Source: Deltaproteobacteria bacterium
Lineage (GTDB): Bacteria > Myxococcota_A > UBA796 > UBA2385
Direction: 5' to 3'
Assembly (NCBI GenBank): GCA_947462115.1
Contig: CANHON010000009.1
Location: forward strand, 1-25,844
DNA length: 25,844 nucleotides
Within the stretch, counting starts at the first letter, position 1; every line of letters starts with the position of its first letter. Shown one piece after another: positions 7,536 through 17,012 of the stretch. The notes under the pieces were generated by a model. That model did no database searches. It worked only from the letters and a program-made list of their open reading frames with translations, and had not been told where the DNA came from. A program made the position numbers and the translations under genes.

Positions 7536-8079
7536 TCTCGGCCAACGCGTCCATCGGCAGCCCGCGGTGGGCGCATCGGTCGTAGCCGACGCGCCGCGCC
7601 CTCGTCGCCAGCTCGGGATCGGCCACCCCGAGGCAGGCCACCCACAGCGCCTCGCCGGCCCCCAGGCTCCGAAGCCGGCTGAGCTGCGTGGCCTCCAGCA
7701 GGCCCCAGCCGACCAGCGCCGCGCTCGGCCGCTGCGCGCCGAGGTGAAAGGCGAATTCCAGCAGATCGGCGGCGACGACCGAGCTCTGGCTGTACCGAAC
7801 GCTGAGGTACTCCGCCACGGTGTCGGCGTAGTCGCGCTCGGCGTCCCAGATCAGCACGGGCGTGACCCGCGGCCTGGGCGCCGCGGCCGGCGTCGGGGGC
7901 GCGCGCAGGCCGCGTTGGGCCGCGAAGGCGAGGAGCTCCGCGCGGCTGATGCGGCGGTGGCCGCCGGGGGTCGTGTGGGCGGGCAGCTCGCCGCGCTTGA
8001 CCCACGAGATGACCGTAGGCGGGGACACTCCGAGGAGCGCCCCCGCCTCGGCGGTGGTCAGGTAGTCATCGCTGCCCAA
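7522..8079 (-). CDS. Helix-turn-helix protein with a degenerate receiver-like domain
   Basis: The product has 185 residues. Residues 7-53 form an excisionase/MerR-type winged helix (HTH_17, as in BldC): LTTAEAGALLGVSPPTVISWVKRG, then the wing TPGGHRRI. After a Pro/Ala linker, residues 72-185 follow a receiver-like alpha/beta pattern: VTPVLIWDAERDY, then PSAALVGWGLL where the phospho-Asp strand would be, then EALWVACLG. The acceptor Asp is replaced by Gly/Trp and no conserved Lys is evident, so phosphorylation is unlikely and a protein-protein role is more plausible. The start is TTG 8079, chosen because AAGGG sits 6 nt before it; no in-frame ATG lies near. It lies 31 nt behind the FHA gene and is probably co-transcribed with it. 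Confidence 0.82.
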   Translation of the reverse strand: MGSDDYLTTAEAGALLGVSPPTVISWVKRGELPAHTTPGGHRRISRAELLAFAAQRGLRAPPTPAAAPRPRVTPVLIWDAERDYADTVAEYLSVRYSQSSVVAADLLEFAFHLGAQRPSAALVGWGLLEATQLSRLRSLGAGEALWVACLGVADPELATRARRVGYDRCAHRGLPMDALAEIIRP

Positions 8080-8110
8080 GGCTGACCCTTACGGTTCGGA
8101 TCGGGCCCGA

Positions 8111-9349
8111 TCACATGATCCGGAAGCGGAAGTAGGTCTCTCCGATGATGACCTCTTCGCCGCCGAACAGCCGGCGCTCGGTGATGAGCTCGCCGTTGAC
8201 CAGGGTGCCGTTCGAGGACTTGTTGTCTTCGATGTAGAAGTTGGCGCCCCGACGGAACAGCTTGCAGTGGAAGCGCGACACCTTCGAGTCGTTCTTGATC
8301 TGGATGTCGTTGTCGCGACCGCGGCCGATGGTGAGGACCTCCCCGGTGAAGGGGTAGATCTGCTCGTCGGCGGTGCCCTCTTGGTAGAGGAGCAGGGCGC
8401 GGCGGCCCTCGTCGGCGGCGCTCTCCGCCGGGGGCGCGGGCTCTTCGGCGACGTCGAGGTCAATGCCGATCTCGTCGGCGGGCTCCTCCACGCTGGGCTC
8501 GTCCTCCGGGGGAGCGGGCTCGTCGTCCTGCTCGTAGCCAAAGTCCACCGAGGCGTCCGCGGCCTCCAGCGGCTCGGCCTCTTCGGAGACCTGCGGCGCG
8601 GTGTCACCGCCGTAAACGGCGCTCACATCCTCGCTGAAGGCACCAGTGGAGCTGTACCGACCATCGTCTTCGGAGACCACGGGCTCGGGCTCTTCGGCGG
8701 AGAGCTCCTCGGGCGCGCTGAAGGGCGCGACCTGCTCGGGCTCCTCGTCAAAAGAAACCTCCTCCTCGACCTCGTCGGCTTCGGGGGCCGCGGGGGCCTC
8801 TTCGATCGCGGCGGAGTTGAGCTCGGGCTCCGGTTCGGGCTCCGGCTCGGGGGCTGGGCCCACCGCAGCGGTGACGTCGATGGAGCTGGTCCCGTCCTCT
8901 TGGCCACCCTCAGCGGCGAGGCTGATCCAGCTCTGAAGCTGGTTGGAGAGGGCGTTTCGGTCGGCCTCCAAGGCGCTCAGGCGAGCGTTGGCGAGGTCGA
9001 GCTCGGCGCGGAGATCCGAAGAGGCAGCCTCAAACTCATCGTCGGGCATCTCGCCGATGGCCAGCCGCAGCTCCAGCTCCTGGAAGCGCTCGTCGCTGAC
9101 CGCCTTGCTTTTGTTGATGCCGTTCTCCTGCGCCTGCAGGTCGGCGATCAGCGCTTCGAGCTGGGGGACCAGCGGGAGCAGCTCATCGGCGATCTTGGAC
9201 GCCTGGATCTCGTGATCGAGGATGACCTTCTGGACGACGCCAGAGGTGAACTTGTGGGCCTGGGCTTGAGCCCGGCGGATGTACTCGCGGTGCTGCGAAT
9301 ACTTGCCGACGAGGCCGCTGAAGGTGCTGTGCAGCTCTTCCATCTGCAT
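8111..9349 (-). CDS. FHA-domain protein with N-terminal coiled coil and acidic linker
   Basis: The product has 412 residues. Residues 1-150 are helical coiled coil rich in Gln, Glu, Leu and Lys. Residues 165-320 are a very acidic, Pro/Ala/Glu-rich linker. The C-terminal 90 residues form a forkhead-associated domain with all binding motifs: GRGRDNDI (from 342), VSRFHCKL (357-364) and SSNGTLVNG (378-386). FHA domains bind phosphothreonine, so a Ser/Thr kinase substrate is the likely partner; none is encoded here. There is no signal peptide or membrane helix. The first ATG (9349) has GGAG 11 nt upstream; the second ATG (9343) is possible. The next gene on the strand is the HTH/pseudo-receiver protein. 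Confidence 0.9.
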   Translation of the reverse strand: MQMEELHSTFSGLVGKYSQHREYIRRAQAQAHKFTSGVVQKVILDHEIQASKIADELLPLVPQLEALIADLQAQENGINKSKAVSDERFQELELRLAIGEMPDDEFEAASSDLRAELDLANARLSALEADRNALSNQLQSWISLAAEGGQEDGTSSIDVTAAVGPAPEPEPEPEPELNSAAIEEAPAAPEADEVEEEVSFDEEPEQVAPFSAPEELSAEEPEPVVSEDDGRYSSTGAFSEDVSAVYGGDTAPQVSEEAEPLEAADASVDFGYEQDDEPAPPEDEPSVEEPADEIGIDLDVAEEPAPPAESAADEGRRALLLYQEGTADEQIYPFTGEVLTIGRGRDNDIQIKNDSKVSRFHCKLFRRGANFYIEDNKSSNGTLVNGELITERRLFGGEEVIIGETYFRFRIM

Positions 9350-9672
9350 GTTGGGGCGGACTCCTGTGCTGGCCCGGCCTTGTTTGACGAGGCGGGAGAA
9401 TCAAACGACGCCGGATCCTTGCGATGGGATCCACGTCGCCGGTTTGGGGGCCACGGTGTCGATGGGAGCACCGTGACGCGGCAGATCTCGATGGCGGATT
9501 GTATTCCGATGCGCGGGTTCGCGCCCCCACTCGGGCGACGATCCTTCCAAGATCGCCTGTTGATGGTCGGTGGGCCCTCAAAGACGCTGCGCCCTCGCCC
9601 GCGTCCGGTGGCGCGCGGCCGCGCTCCACCCGCGTCTCCCCTCCCCTCCGCCGCCGCGCTCCGCCGCCGCGC
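9350..9672. other. Intergenic region upstream of the FHA gene
   Basis: This 323-bp stretch has no supportable gene. On the minus strand it holds a good -10-like TACAAT (9498-9503) without a clear -35 partner, about 150 nt before the FHA start. It also holds a perfect 7-bp inverted repeat CACGGTG/CACCGTG with a 10-nt loop, read on the minus strand at about 9451-9474. The half next to the upstream gene is a pyrimidine-rich GC tract with no T-run terminator. Confidence 0.4.
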
Positions 9673-10287
9673 TCAGCCGCCCGCACCGCTGGGCGTCCCC
9701 ACCGGCACGATCGGGAGGGCGTTGGGGGCGGAGCGGGCGCGCGGATCCCCCTGGCGCCGGCGCACCGCCTCGGCGCGGCGCTTGCTCTCCCGCGCGGCGA
9801 CGACGCGCAGCAGGACGTCGACGCCGACCAAGGGGACCGTGACCCCGGGCGACCGCGCCCCCAGCGCCCCATAGGCAGCGCCGCCCAACAGCACGAGCTC
9901 CGCGCTGGTGTAGGCCCAGAACTGCCTTCGATCGCCGAGCATCGCTGGTCCTGCCCCTGCCCACGCCGCGCTGGCGAGGGCCACGTGGACCGGGGCTGGT
10001 GCGGGACCGGCGGCGCGCGCGGCCTCCTGTGCGGCGGCGTCCTCGAGCTCCGCGCGGAGCTGGTCCAGGGGCATGGGCGTGCCGGCGCGGGTGGCCTGGA
10101 TCACTTGGTCGAGCGGCACGGCGTAGAGGCGGCCGTCGGCGCTCAACAGGATCCGGCCGCCTTCATAGCGGTAGAAGTAGCCCTCCGCCTCCTGACCGTG
10201 GACGAGCTCGACCTTTAGGCGGTCATTGCCGTCCATCCCCCACCCGACGGCGCAGAGACCGAGCCACGCCACCCAGCCGGCGAGCAT
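9673..10287 (-). CDS. Small membrane protein coupled to dnaB, function unknown
   Basis: The product has 204 residues. An N-terminal hydrophobic segment (1-17) serves as signal peptide or anchor. Residues 22-70 form a small beta-rich unit (KVELVHGQEAEGYFYRYEGG, then ILLSADGRLYAVPLDQV) that looks SH3- or Lsm-like. An Ala-rich stretch follows, then two membrane segments (about 127-144 and 149-165) and a basic tail (ESKRRAEAVRRRQG). ATG 10287 overlaps the dnaB stop by one base (TGATG), which indicates translational coupling. No sequence feature ties it to replication; the coupling may only reflect genome packing. I do not recognise the family. Confidence 0.68.
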   Translation of the reverse strand: MLAGWVAWLGLCAVGWGMDGNDRLKVELVHGQEAEGYFYRYEGGRILLSADGRLYAVPLDQVIQATRAGTPMPLDQLRAELEDAAAQEAARAAGPAPAPVHVALASAAWAGAGPAMLGDRRQFWAYTSAELVLLGGAAYGALGARSPGVTVPLVGVDVLLRVVAARESKRRAEAVRRRQGDPRARSAPNALPIVPVGTPSGAGG

Positions 10288-11624
10288 CACAGGTAGCCGG
10301 CGTCGTTTTTGGGCGCGAGGTTGCCAAAAAGCGTCAGCTCGCCCTGAAAGGACAGCCGGACTGTTCCGGTCTCGCCGTTTCGGTGCTTGGCGATGATGAG
10401 GTCGGCCTCGCCCGGACGCTGCGGGCTCTCCTTGTTGTAGTACTCTTCGCGGTAGATGAACATAATGATATCCGCATCTTGCTCGATCGACCCGGACTCG
10501 CGGAGGTCCGCCATGATCGGGATCTGCGGCGTCCGGTTCTCGACGGCGCGGTTGAGCTGGCTGAGCGCGATGATGGTGATGTTCAGCTCCTTCGCCAAGC
10601 CCTTGAGCCCGCGGCTGCTCGCGGCCACCTGCTCCTGTCGGCTGACCCCGTTCTCTCCGCTCATCAGGCCGATGTAGTCCACGACCAGCAGCGTGAGCTC
10701 GGGGCACCGGCGCTTGAGGCGCCGCGCTTTGGCGGAGAGCTGAAAGATGTTGATGCCCGGCGTGTCGTCGATGTGCATCTGCAGCTTGTAGAGCTCGGAG
10801 CTGGCTTCGAGGAGCTTCATCCAGTCTTGGGTGTCGAGCTGGCCGCGCGCCACCTTCTTGGCCGAGACCCGGGCCTGGCTCACGAGGAGCCGGGTCACCA
10901 GCTGCTCCGCACCCATCTCGAGGCTGAACACGCCGACCCCATGGCCGAGGAGCGCGACGTTTCGGGCGACGTTGAGGGCGAAGGCGGTCTTTCCCATCGC
11001 CGGCCGGGCCGCGAGGATGACGAGGTCGGTTTTGTGGAGCCCCGCGAGCATCTGATCGACGTCAATGAAGCCGGTGGAGATGCCCGTGACGCCCCCATCG
11101 GTGGGCTGAAGCTCCTGCAGGCGCGGGATGTGCTCCTCCAGCACCGAGGAGATGGAGCGCCAGTCCTTGGACTCTTGCGCGTTCTCGACGTCCGTGATCG
11201 ACTGCACGGCGAAGTTGAGCAGGTCCTTGAGCTGATGCTCGCCGCCGAGCACCGCCGACTGGATGCCCCGGGCAGCCTCCAGCAGCCTCCGCTCCGCTGC
11301 GAGGTCACGCACCATCTTGGCGTAGTAGTCGATGTTCTGGGTGCTCGCGACCTGCCCCGGGAGGTCGCTGACATAGGCGATGCCGCCGTAGTCTTCGGCC
11401 TGGCCGGCGCGCTCGAGCTCGCTGATCACCGACAGCATCTCGATGGGCCGGGATTGCCGCCGCATCTCCAGCATCAAGGCGAACAGTCGACCGTGGGTGT
11501 CGCGCTGGAAGTCTGTCGGCGCGACCAGCTCGGCGATGTCGTCGAACAGCTCGGCGTTGAGCATGATCCCGCCGAGCACGGTCCGCTCTGCGTCGAGGTT
11601 CCGGGGCTGTCTATCGTTGTCCAC
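10287..11624 (-). CDS. dnaB: Replicative DNA helicase DnaB
   Basis: DnaB is the hexameric 5'-3' helicase that opens the replication fork. From GTG 11624 the protein has 445 residues, normal for the family. The N-terminal domain starts at RQPRNLDAERTVLGGIML. The RecA-like domain has Walker A RPAMGKT (207-213), Walker B LLVVDYIGLM, and motif H4 from EQVAASSRGLKGLAKEL to IIALSQLNR. The arginine-finger region ESGSIEQDADIIMFIYR follows. A longer frame opens at 11726, but its extra 34 residues are unlike DnaB, while GTG 11624 has CGGAG about 5 nt before it. It follows rpsF-rpsR-rplI, the classical order, but a terminator intervenes. No intein is present. Confidence 0.97.
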   Translation of the reverse strand: MDNDRQPRNLDAERTVLGGIMLNAELFDDIAELVAPTDFQRDTHGRLFALMLEMRRQSRPIEMLSVISELERAGQAEDYGGIAYVSDLPGQVASTQNIDYYAKMVRDLAAERRLLEAARGIQSAVLGGEHQLKDLLNFAVQSITDVENAQESKDWRSISSVLEEHIPRLQELQPTDGGVTGISTGFIDVDQMLAGLHKTDLVILAARPAMGKTAFALNVARNVALLGHGVGVFSLEMGAEQLVTRLLVSQARVSAKKVARGQLDTQDWMKLLEASSELYKLQMHIDDTPGINIFQLSAKARRLKRRCPELTLLVVDYIGLMSGENGVSRQEQVAASSRGLKGLAKELNITIIALSQLNRAVENRTPQIPIMADLRESGSIEQDADIIMFIYREEYYNKESPQRPGEADLIIAKHRNGETGTVRLSFQGELTLFGNLAPKNDAGYL

Positions 11625-11756
11625 GTGCGCTCCGAAGCAGCTCGTCCTCGCCGGGATCCCCGACGGGCGCGGCGCCGATGGTAGCCCGTTCCTCGGGCGG
11701 GCGAGGTCCGCGGGCGGCGCCCTCACCTTGGGACAGCATGAGAGGGGGGCCCTGGG

Positions 11757-11796
11757 AAAAAATGCAAAGGGCCCGAGGGATCGCTCCCCCAGGCCC
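11757..11796 (-). terminator. Intrinsic terminator after rplI, before dnaB
   Basis: Read on the minus strand, GGGCCTGGGGGA (11796-11785), a GCGA tetraloop and TCCCTCGGGCCC (11780-11769) form a 12-bp stem with one G-G mismatch and two G-U pairs. It is followed by TTTGCATTTTTT (11768-11757). It begins 16 nt after the rplI stop. The GNRA-type loop and the T-rich tail make this the clearest terminator in the window. Confidence 0.85.
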
Positions 11797-11812
11797 CCGC
11801 GTCGCCTCAGCC

Positions 11813-12256
11813 TCAGGCCTTGGTGACGTAGACCGTCAAGCTCGCTTCCACCGAGGGGTGGAGGCGGATCTTGATGACGCGCATGCCGAGCTGACGGATC
11901 GGCTCGTCGATGATTACGCCCTTGCGGTCGACAGTGAAGCCGTCCCGCTCGAGCGCATCGGTGATGTCGCGGTTGGTGACGGTGCCGAAGAGCTTGTTGT
12001 CCTCGCCGGCCTCCATCTTGATGTTGATCGGGTTGGCGCTGATCTTCGCGGCAAGCTCCTGCGCTTCCTTCTGCATCTTGGCGGCGCGGGCCGCGACAAC
12101 ACGCTTCTGGTGCTCGAGGTTCTTGACGTTGCCTTCATCCGCCAGCACGGCCAAGCCGCGCGGGAGGAGGAAGTTCCGACCGAAGCCGTCCCGCACGCGG
12201 ACGATGTCGCCCGTGTTGCCGAGGTGCTCGACTTTGTCCTGCAAAATGACCTTCAT
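11813..12256 (-). CDS. rplI: 50S ribosomal protein L9
   Basis: L9 binds 23S rRNA near the L1 stalk base. The 147 residues match the usual length. The N-terminal domain begins MKVILQDKVEHLGNTGDIV and carries the signature GFGRNFLLPRGLAVLA. The long connecting helix (about 44-75) and the C-terminal domain (LFGTVTNRDI through VYVTKA) are intact. ATG 12256 has GGAG 8 nt upstream. It lies 28 nt after rpsR and is the last ribosomal gene before a strong terminator, so its transcript probably ends mostly here rather than reading on into dnaB. Confidence 0.97.
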   Translation of the reverse strand: MKVILQDKVEHLGNTGDIVRVRDGFGRNFLLPRGLAVLADEGNVKNLEHQKRVVAARAAKMQKEAQELAAKISANPINIKMEAGEDNKLFGTVTNRDITDALERDGFTVDRKGVIIDEPIRQLGMRVIKIRLHPSVEASLTVYVTKA

Positions 12257-12284
12257 GGTAGAATCTCCAGGGCCCGTTTAAGGC

Positions 12285-12515
12285 CTAGTCCTCAGCCAGG
12301 AAGGGCAGCAGGGCCAGGTGGCGCGCACGCTTGATAGCGAGCGCCAGCTCACGCTGCTTCTTGGCACAGTTACCGGAGATGCGGCGGGGGACGATCTTGC
12401 CACGCTCCGTGATGAAGCCCTTGAGGAGCTTCGGGTCCTTGTAGTCGATGACGAGGCTCTTGTCGGCGGTGAAGCGACACACCTTCCGACGGCTGACTCG
12501 ACGGTTGCGGTTCAT
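12285..12515 (-). CDS. rpsR: 30S ribosomal protein S18
   Basis: S18 pairs with S6 on the small-subunit platform. The 76 residues show the family core: CRFTADKSLVIDYKDPKLL, then GFITERGKIVPRRISG, then the basic KKQRELALAIKRARHLALLP. There are two Cys (13 and about 50), not the four-Cys zinc form. ATG 12515 has GGAG 6 nt before it. It is spaced 81 nt after rpsF and 28 nt before rplI in one transcription unit. Confidence 0.97.
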   Translation of the reverse strand: MNRNRRVSRRKVCRFTADKSLVIDYKDPKLLKGFITERGKIVPRRISGNCAKKQRELALAIKRARHLALLPFLAED

Positions 12516-12596
12516 AGGAGACTCCGAATCTGGTTCCCGCGGCGGCTAACGTGTTGGCCGCTGGCGGTCAGATGTTCAAGTTGGAAGGTGCTGGGC

Positions 12597-13154
12597 TCAA
12601 TCGTCGTAGTCGTTGTCGCCGTCATCATCATCGTACTCGCGCTCATCCTCTTCGGTGGGCGTGTACGTGCTGATGTCGCCGACCTGGCCGTCCGCGTTCT
12701 CGAAGCGAACGGGGCCGGGCGAGGTGATGCCCTCGGTGCTGCCGCGGCGGCCGCGGATGACCTCGCGCTTCTCCTCTTCCACGACCTGCTGGTTCGCGGC
12801 GCGGGCGATGCGCTTGCGCTGGCGCTCGGTCACGACCGGCATGCGCTCTTCGTAGGTCACGTTCTCGGCGTTCTTGATGGTGAGGAAGCGGACGACGCCG
12901 TCCTCGATGCCCACCACGCGCTCGATCTCGGCCGACACGCCCGAGGGGGCGAGGAAGACGAAGAACATGTAGCGACCGAAGTCCTGCTTGTGGATCGGGT
13001 ACGCCAAGCGGCGGCGGCCCCAGTCCTCATAGGCCAGCACCTGGCCGCCACGGTCCGCGACGATCGCCTCGAAGCGGGCGCGGATGCGCAGGATGGTCTC
13101 CTCGGGCAGGTCGGCCCGGAAGATAAAGGTGGTCTCGTACTCGTTACGGATCAT
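12597..13154 (-). CDS. rpsF: 30S ribosomal protein S6 with long acidic tail
   Basis: S6 forms a heterodimer with S18 on the 30S platform. Residues 1-95 match the family: NEYETTFIFRADLPEE at the start, DWGRRRLAYPIHKQDFGRYM in the middle, then VVRFLTIK. The 185-residue length is well above the usual 95-140. The excess is a charged segment and a C-terminal run of Asp, Glu and Tyr (EEDEREYDDDDGD and on). A frame with TTG 13178 adds eight residues, but ATG 13154 is preferred because GGAGG lies 9 nt before it and the S6 fold starts there. It heads rpsF-rpsR-rplI and lies 97 nt after hppA. Confidence 0.95.
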   Translation of the reverse strand: MIRNEYETTFIFRADLPEETILRIRARFEAIVADRGGQVLAYEDWGRRRLAYPIHKQDFGRYMFFVFLAPSGVSAEIERVVGIEDGVVRFLTIKNAENVTYEERMPVVTERQRKRIARAANQQVVEEEKREVIRGRRGSTEGITSPGPVRFENADGQVGDISTYTPTEEDEREYDDDDGDNDYDD

Positions 13155-13216
13155 CAGGATTGTCCTCCACTCGGACAAAATGGGGGCGGGTCATGGCCCA
13201 CCCCGAGGAGGCGGCG

Positions 13217-13235
13217 GGGGCCCTACGTGGGCCCC
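13217..13235. terminator. GC hairpin between hppA and rpsF, weak terminator candidate
   Basis: GGGGCCC (13217-13223) and GGGCCCC (13229-13235) form a perfect 7-bp stem with a 5-nt loop, 17 nt after the hppA stop. No T run follows on the minus strand, so it may only pause or protect the hppA mRNA end. Confidence 0.3.
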
Positions 13236-13251
13236 GGCGCTTAGCCCGTCA

Positions 13252-15383
<2,132 letters not shown>

Positions 15384-15387
<4 letters not shown>

Positions 15388-16019
15388 CTACGGCTCCTCA
15401 TGGCCTCTCCGGAGGCCGCGACAGGGGAAACTTCGGGACGACCGTCCGGCCTGGATGGGCGGACGTTGAAGCGGTTCATTGCGGCCTCAGTCCCATCCCG
15501 AAGGATGCACTCGGCTGCGTCTGCGGCCCCGTCGATGAGCTCGGCCAGGGCCTGCTCTTCGCTCGCGCTCCATTTGCCAAGGACGTAGTCAGCGGGGGCC
15601 CAGCCCTCCGGGGGCCGGCCGACGCCGACCCTCACCCGGATGAACTCGGGGCCGAGCACCCGGCTGATGTCACGGAGGCCGTTGTGACCGCCGTGACCTC
15701 CGCCTGTTTTGCAACGGACCGCCCCGAAGGGCAGGTCCATGTCGTCGTGAATGACGACCAGCTCGCGGGGAGGGACACGATGGAAGCCGGCCGCGGTGGC
15801 GACCGGCTGCCCGGATGCGTTCATGAAGGACTGCGGGCGTACAAGGAGGGCACGTTCGAGTCCGATCAACCCGTCGCCCACAAGGGCGCCGAACTGCGAC
15901 CGGTTGATGCTCTCGAAGGTCCACCGCTCTGCCAGCCGCTCGATGACGAGAAAACCGACGTTGTGGCGGGTCTTGTCGTAGCGACGACCGGGGTTGCCCA
16001 GACCGACGATGACCCTCAC
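15384..16019 (-). CDS. pth: Peptidyl-tRNA hydrolase
   Basis: Pth frees tRNA from peptidyl-tRNA dropped by stalled ribosomes. The 211 residues hold all catalytic elements: GLGNPG (6-11), catalytic His19 in KTRHNVGF, FMN with Asn67, the Asp92/Asp93 pair in VVIHDDMDLP, and GGGHGGHNGLRDI with Asn113. The C-terminal 20 residues are a basic/Pro tail beyond the usual end. The start is GTG 16019 with GGAGG 10 nt upstream. It follows rplY by 24 nt and overlaps hppA by 4 nt. Confidence 0.97.
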
Positions 16020-16043
16020 GTGCCTGCCGCCTCCGTCTCGGGA

Positions 16044-16649
16044 CTACTTCTTCTTCTTCTTCTTGCCGTCGTCTTCGGTCGGGGCGACCACGACGACCTT
16101 CTTGCCGATGACGGTGATGACGTTGAAGTCACCCTTCTCGGCGAAGGTGCAGCCGGTCGGCGCCGTGAGGGCGCTCAGGCGGATGAAGCCAGCGATGTCG
16201 AGGTCGGTGACGTTCACGCTGACGCCGGCGGGGATGTCGCCGGGCTTGCAGGTGAGCTTGATCTCCCGGCGGAGGAGCTGAAGCTTGCCGCCGGCCTTGA
16301 CGCCCATCGACACGCCGTCGGGCACCAGGTTGACCGAGACGGGCACCTCCTCGTTGGGATCGACCTCGTAGAGGTCCACGTGGCGGATCTCCTTGCTCAG
16401 CGGGTGGCGCTGCACGGCGCGGACGATGCAGGTGCGAACCCGGCCACCGGCATCGACGTTGAGCAAGGTGTTGCGGTTGTTCGTTTGGCGGAACACCGTC
16501 TCGATCTCGCTGGGGATGATCGAGATGTGAACGGCATCAGCCCCGGAGCGGTACACGACACCGGGGATGGACCCCGCCTTGCGCAGCTTGCGGGCGGAGC
16601 CCTTGCCGGTGGCGTTGCGGGCCTCGACGTTGAGGGACACGGCTTCCAT
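16044..16649 (-). CDS. rplY: 50S ribosomal protein L25/general stress protein Ctc
   Basis: L25 binds 5S rRNA. From ATG 16649 the protein has 201 residues, the long Ctc/TL5 form with N-terminal 5S-binding domain and C-terminal beta domain. Family marks are EARNATGKGSARKLRKAG and IPGVVYRSG near the N-terminus, and RHVDLYEVDPNEEVPVSV near the domain border. The end is a run of six Lys codons (all AAG) after an acidic spacer. An open frame reaches 16757, but AGGAG lies 5 nt before ATG 16649 and the conserved fold starts there. It precedes pth by 24 nt and has a long leader with a good -35 box. Confidence 0.96.
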   Translation of the reverse strand: MEAVSLNVEARNATGKGSARKLRKAGSIPGVVYRSGADAVHISIIPSEIETVFRQTNNRNTLLNVDAGGRVRTCIVRAVQRHPLSKEIRHVDLYEVDPNEEVPVSVNLVPDGVSMGVKAGGKLQLLRREIKLTCKPGDIPAGVSVNVTDLDIAGFIRLSALTAPTGCTFAEKGDFNVITVIGKKVVVVAPTEDDGKKKKKK

Positions 16650-16844
16650 GACAGCTCCTAAAAGAGACCTTGTGGCAGCGCCGAAGGCAGGTCGAGCCTG
16701 CGGCGGCATCGGCGCGTCGCAGTCCGTAGCGCGGCATGATTGAGCATCTGGACGCAATTGCGCCGTGTCGCGGGTCCGTCTCGGACTGCGGGCCCCGGCA
16801 AGGGGGCCAACGAACCAGCTCGCTCAATCAGAGTGTTGGGGTGT

Positions 16845-16872
16845 GCCGAACCCGCGCTGCCTTCGGCTTTTT
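16845..16872 (+). terminator. Hairpin with T5 tail, terminator-like on the plus strand
   Basis: GCCGAA (16845-16850), an 11-nt loop and TTCGGC (16862-16867) are followed by TTTTT (16868-16872). No plus-strand gene ends here, so it is either fortuitous or blocks antisense transcription into the prs side. It shares bases with the rplY leader structure. Confidence 0.3.
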
Positions 16873-16904
16873 GGTTGCCCCAAGGGGAACCTCACGCAGC
16901 GCGG
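16852..16904 (-). promoter_or_regulatory. Nested stem structure in the rplY leader
   Basis: GCAGCGCGG (16896-16904, plus) and CCGCGCTGC (16852-16860) are a perfect 9-bp inverted repeat. Inside it GGTTGCCCC/GGGGAACC (16873-16891) makes an 8-bp stem with one bulge. It lies about 200 nt upstream of the rplY start. It could be an autoregulatory leader for L25, but no known riboswitch or leader class is recognised. Confidence 0.35.
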
Positions 16905-16921
16905 TCATTCAGCGGCCCGCC

Positions 16922-16950
16922 CCGATACCGCGAGCCCCGGCCTCTGTCAA
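16922..16950 (-). promoter_or_regulatory. Sigma-70-like promoter for rplY-pth-hppA
   Basis: On the minus strand a perfect -35 TTGACA (16950-16945), a 17-bp spacer and TATCGG (16927-16922, three of six -10 bases) lie 63 nt after the prs stop. The spacing is ideal and the -35 is the best in the window. It would give a leader of about 265 nt before rplY. Confidence 0.5.
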
Positions 16951-17012
16951 GCGGAGACGGCGCGCGCGGCGGGGCGAAAGCGAGCCCAGGATGGGCGCGC
17001 CTGCCGCCTGTC

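Larger units (their letters stand above)
16650..17012. other. Long leader and intergenic region between prs and rplY
   Basis: This 363-bp stretch has no supportable gene. It holds a promoter-like pair (16922-16950, minus), a nested inverted repeat in the leader (16852-16904), and a hairpin with a T5 tail readable on the plus strand (16845-16872). Just after the prs stop a GC stem with one mismatch (about 16980-16998) precedes TTTC on the minus strand, a possible weak prs terminator. Confidence 0.45.

Noticed and set aside
9498..9560. tRNA-like stretch with a GGGTTCGCG segment upstream of the FHA gene
   Set aside because: No acceptor stem, anticodon arm or D arm can be built around it.
9999..11684. 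Plus-strand open frame of 561 codons opposite dnaB
   Set aside because: dnaB motifs are complete on the minus strand; the other frame shows no family signature.
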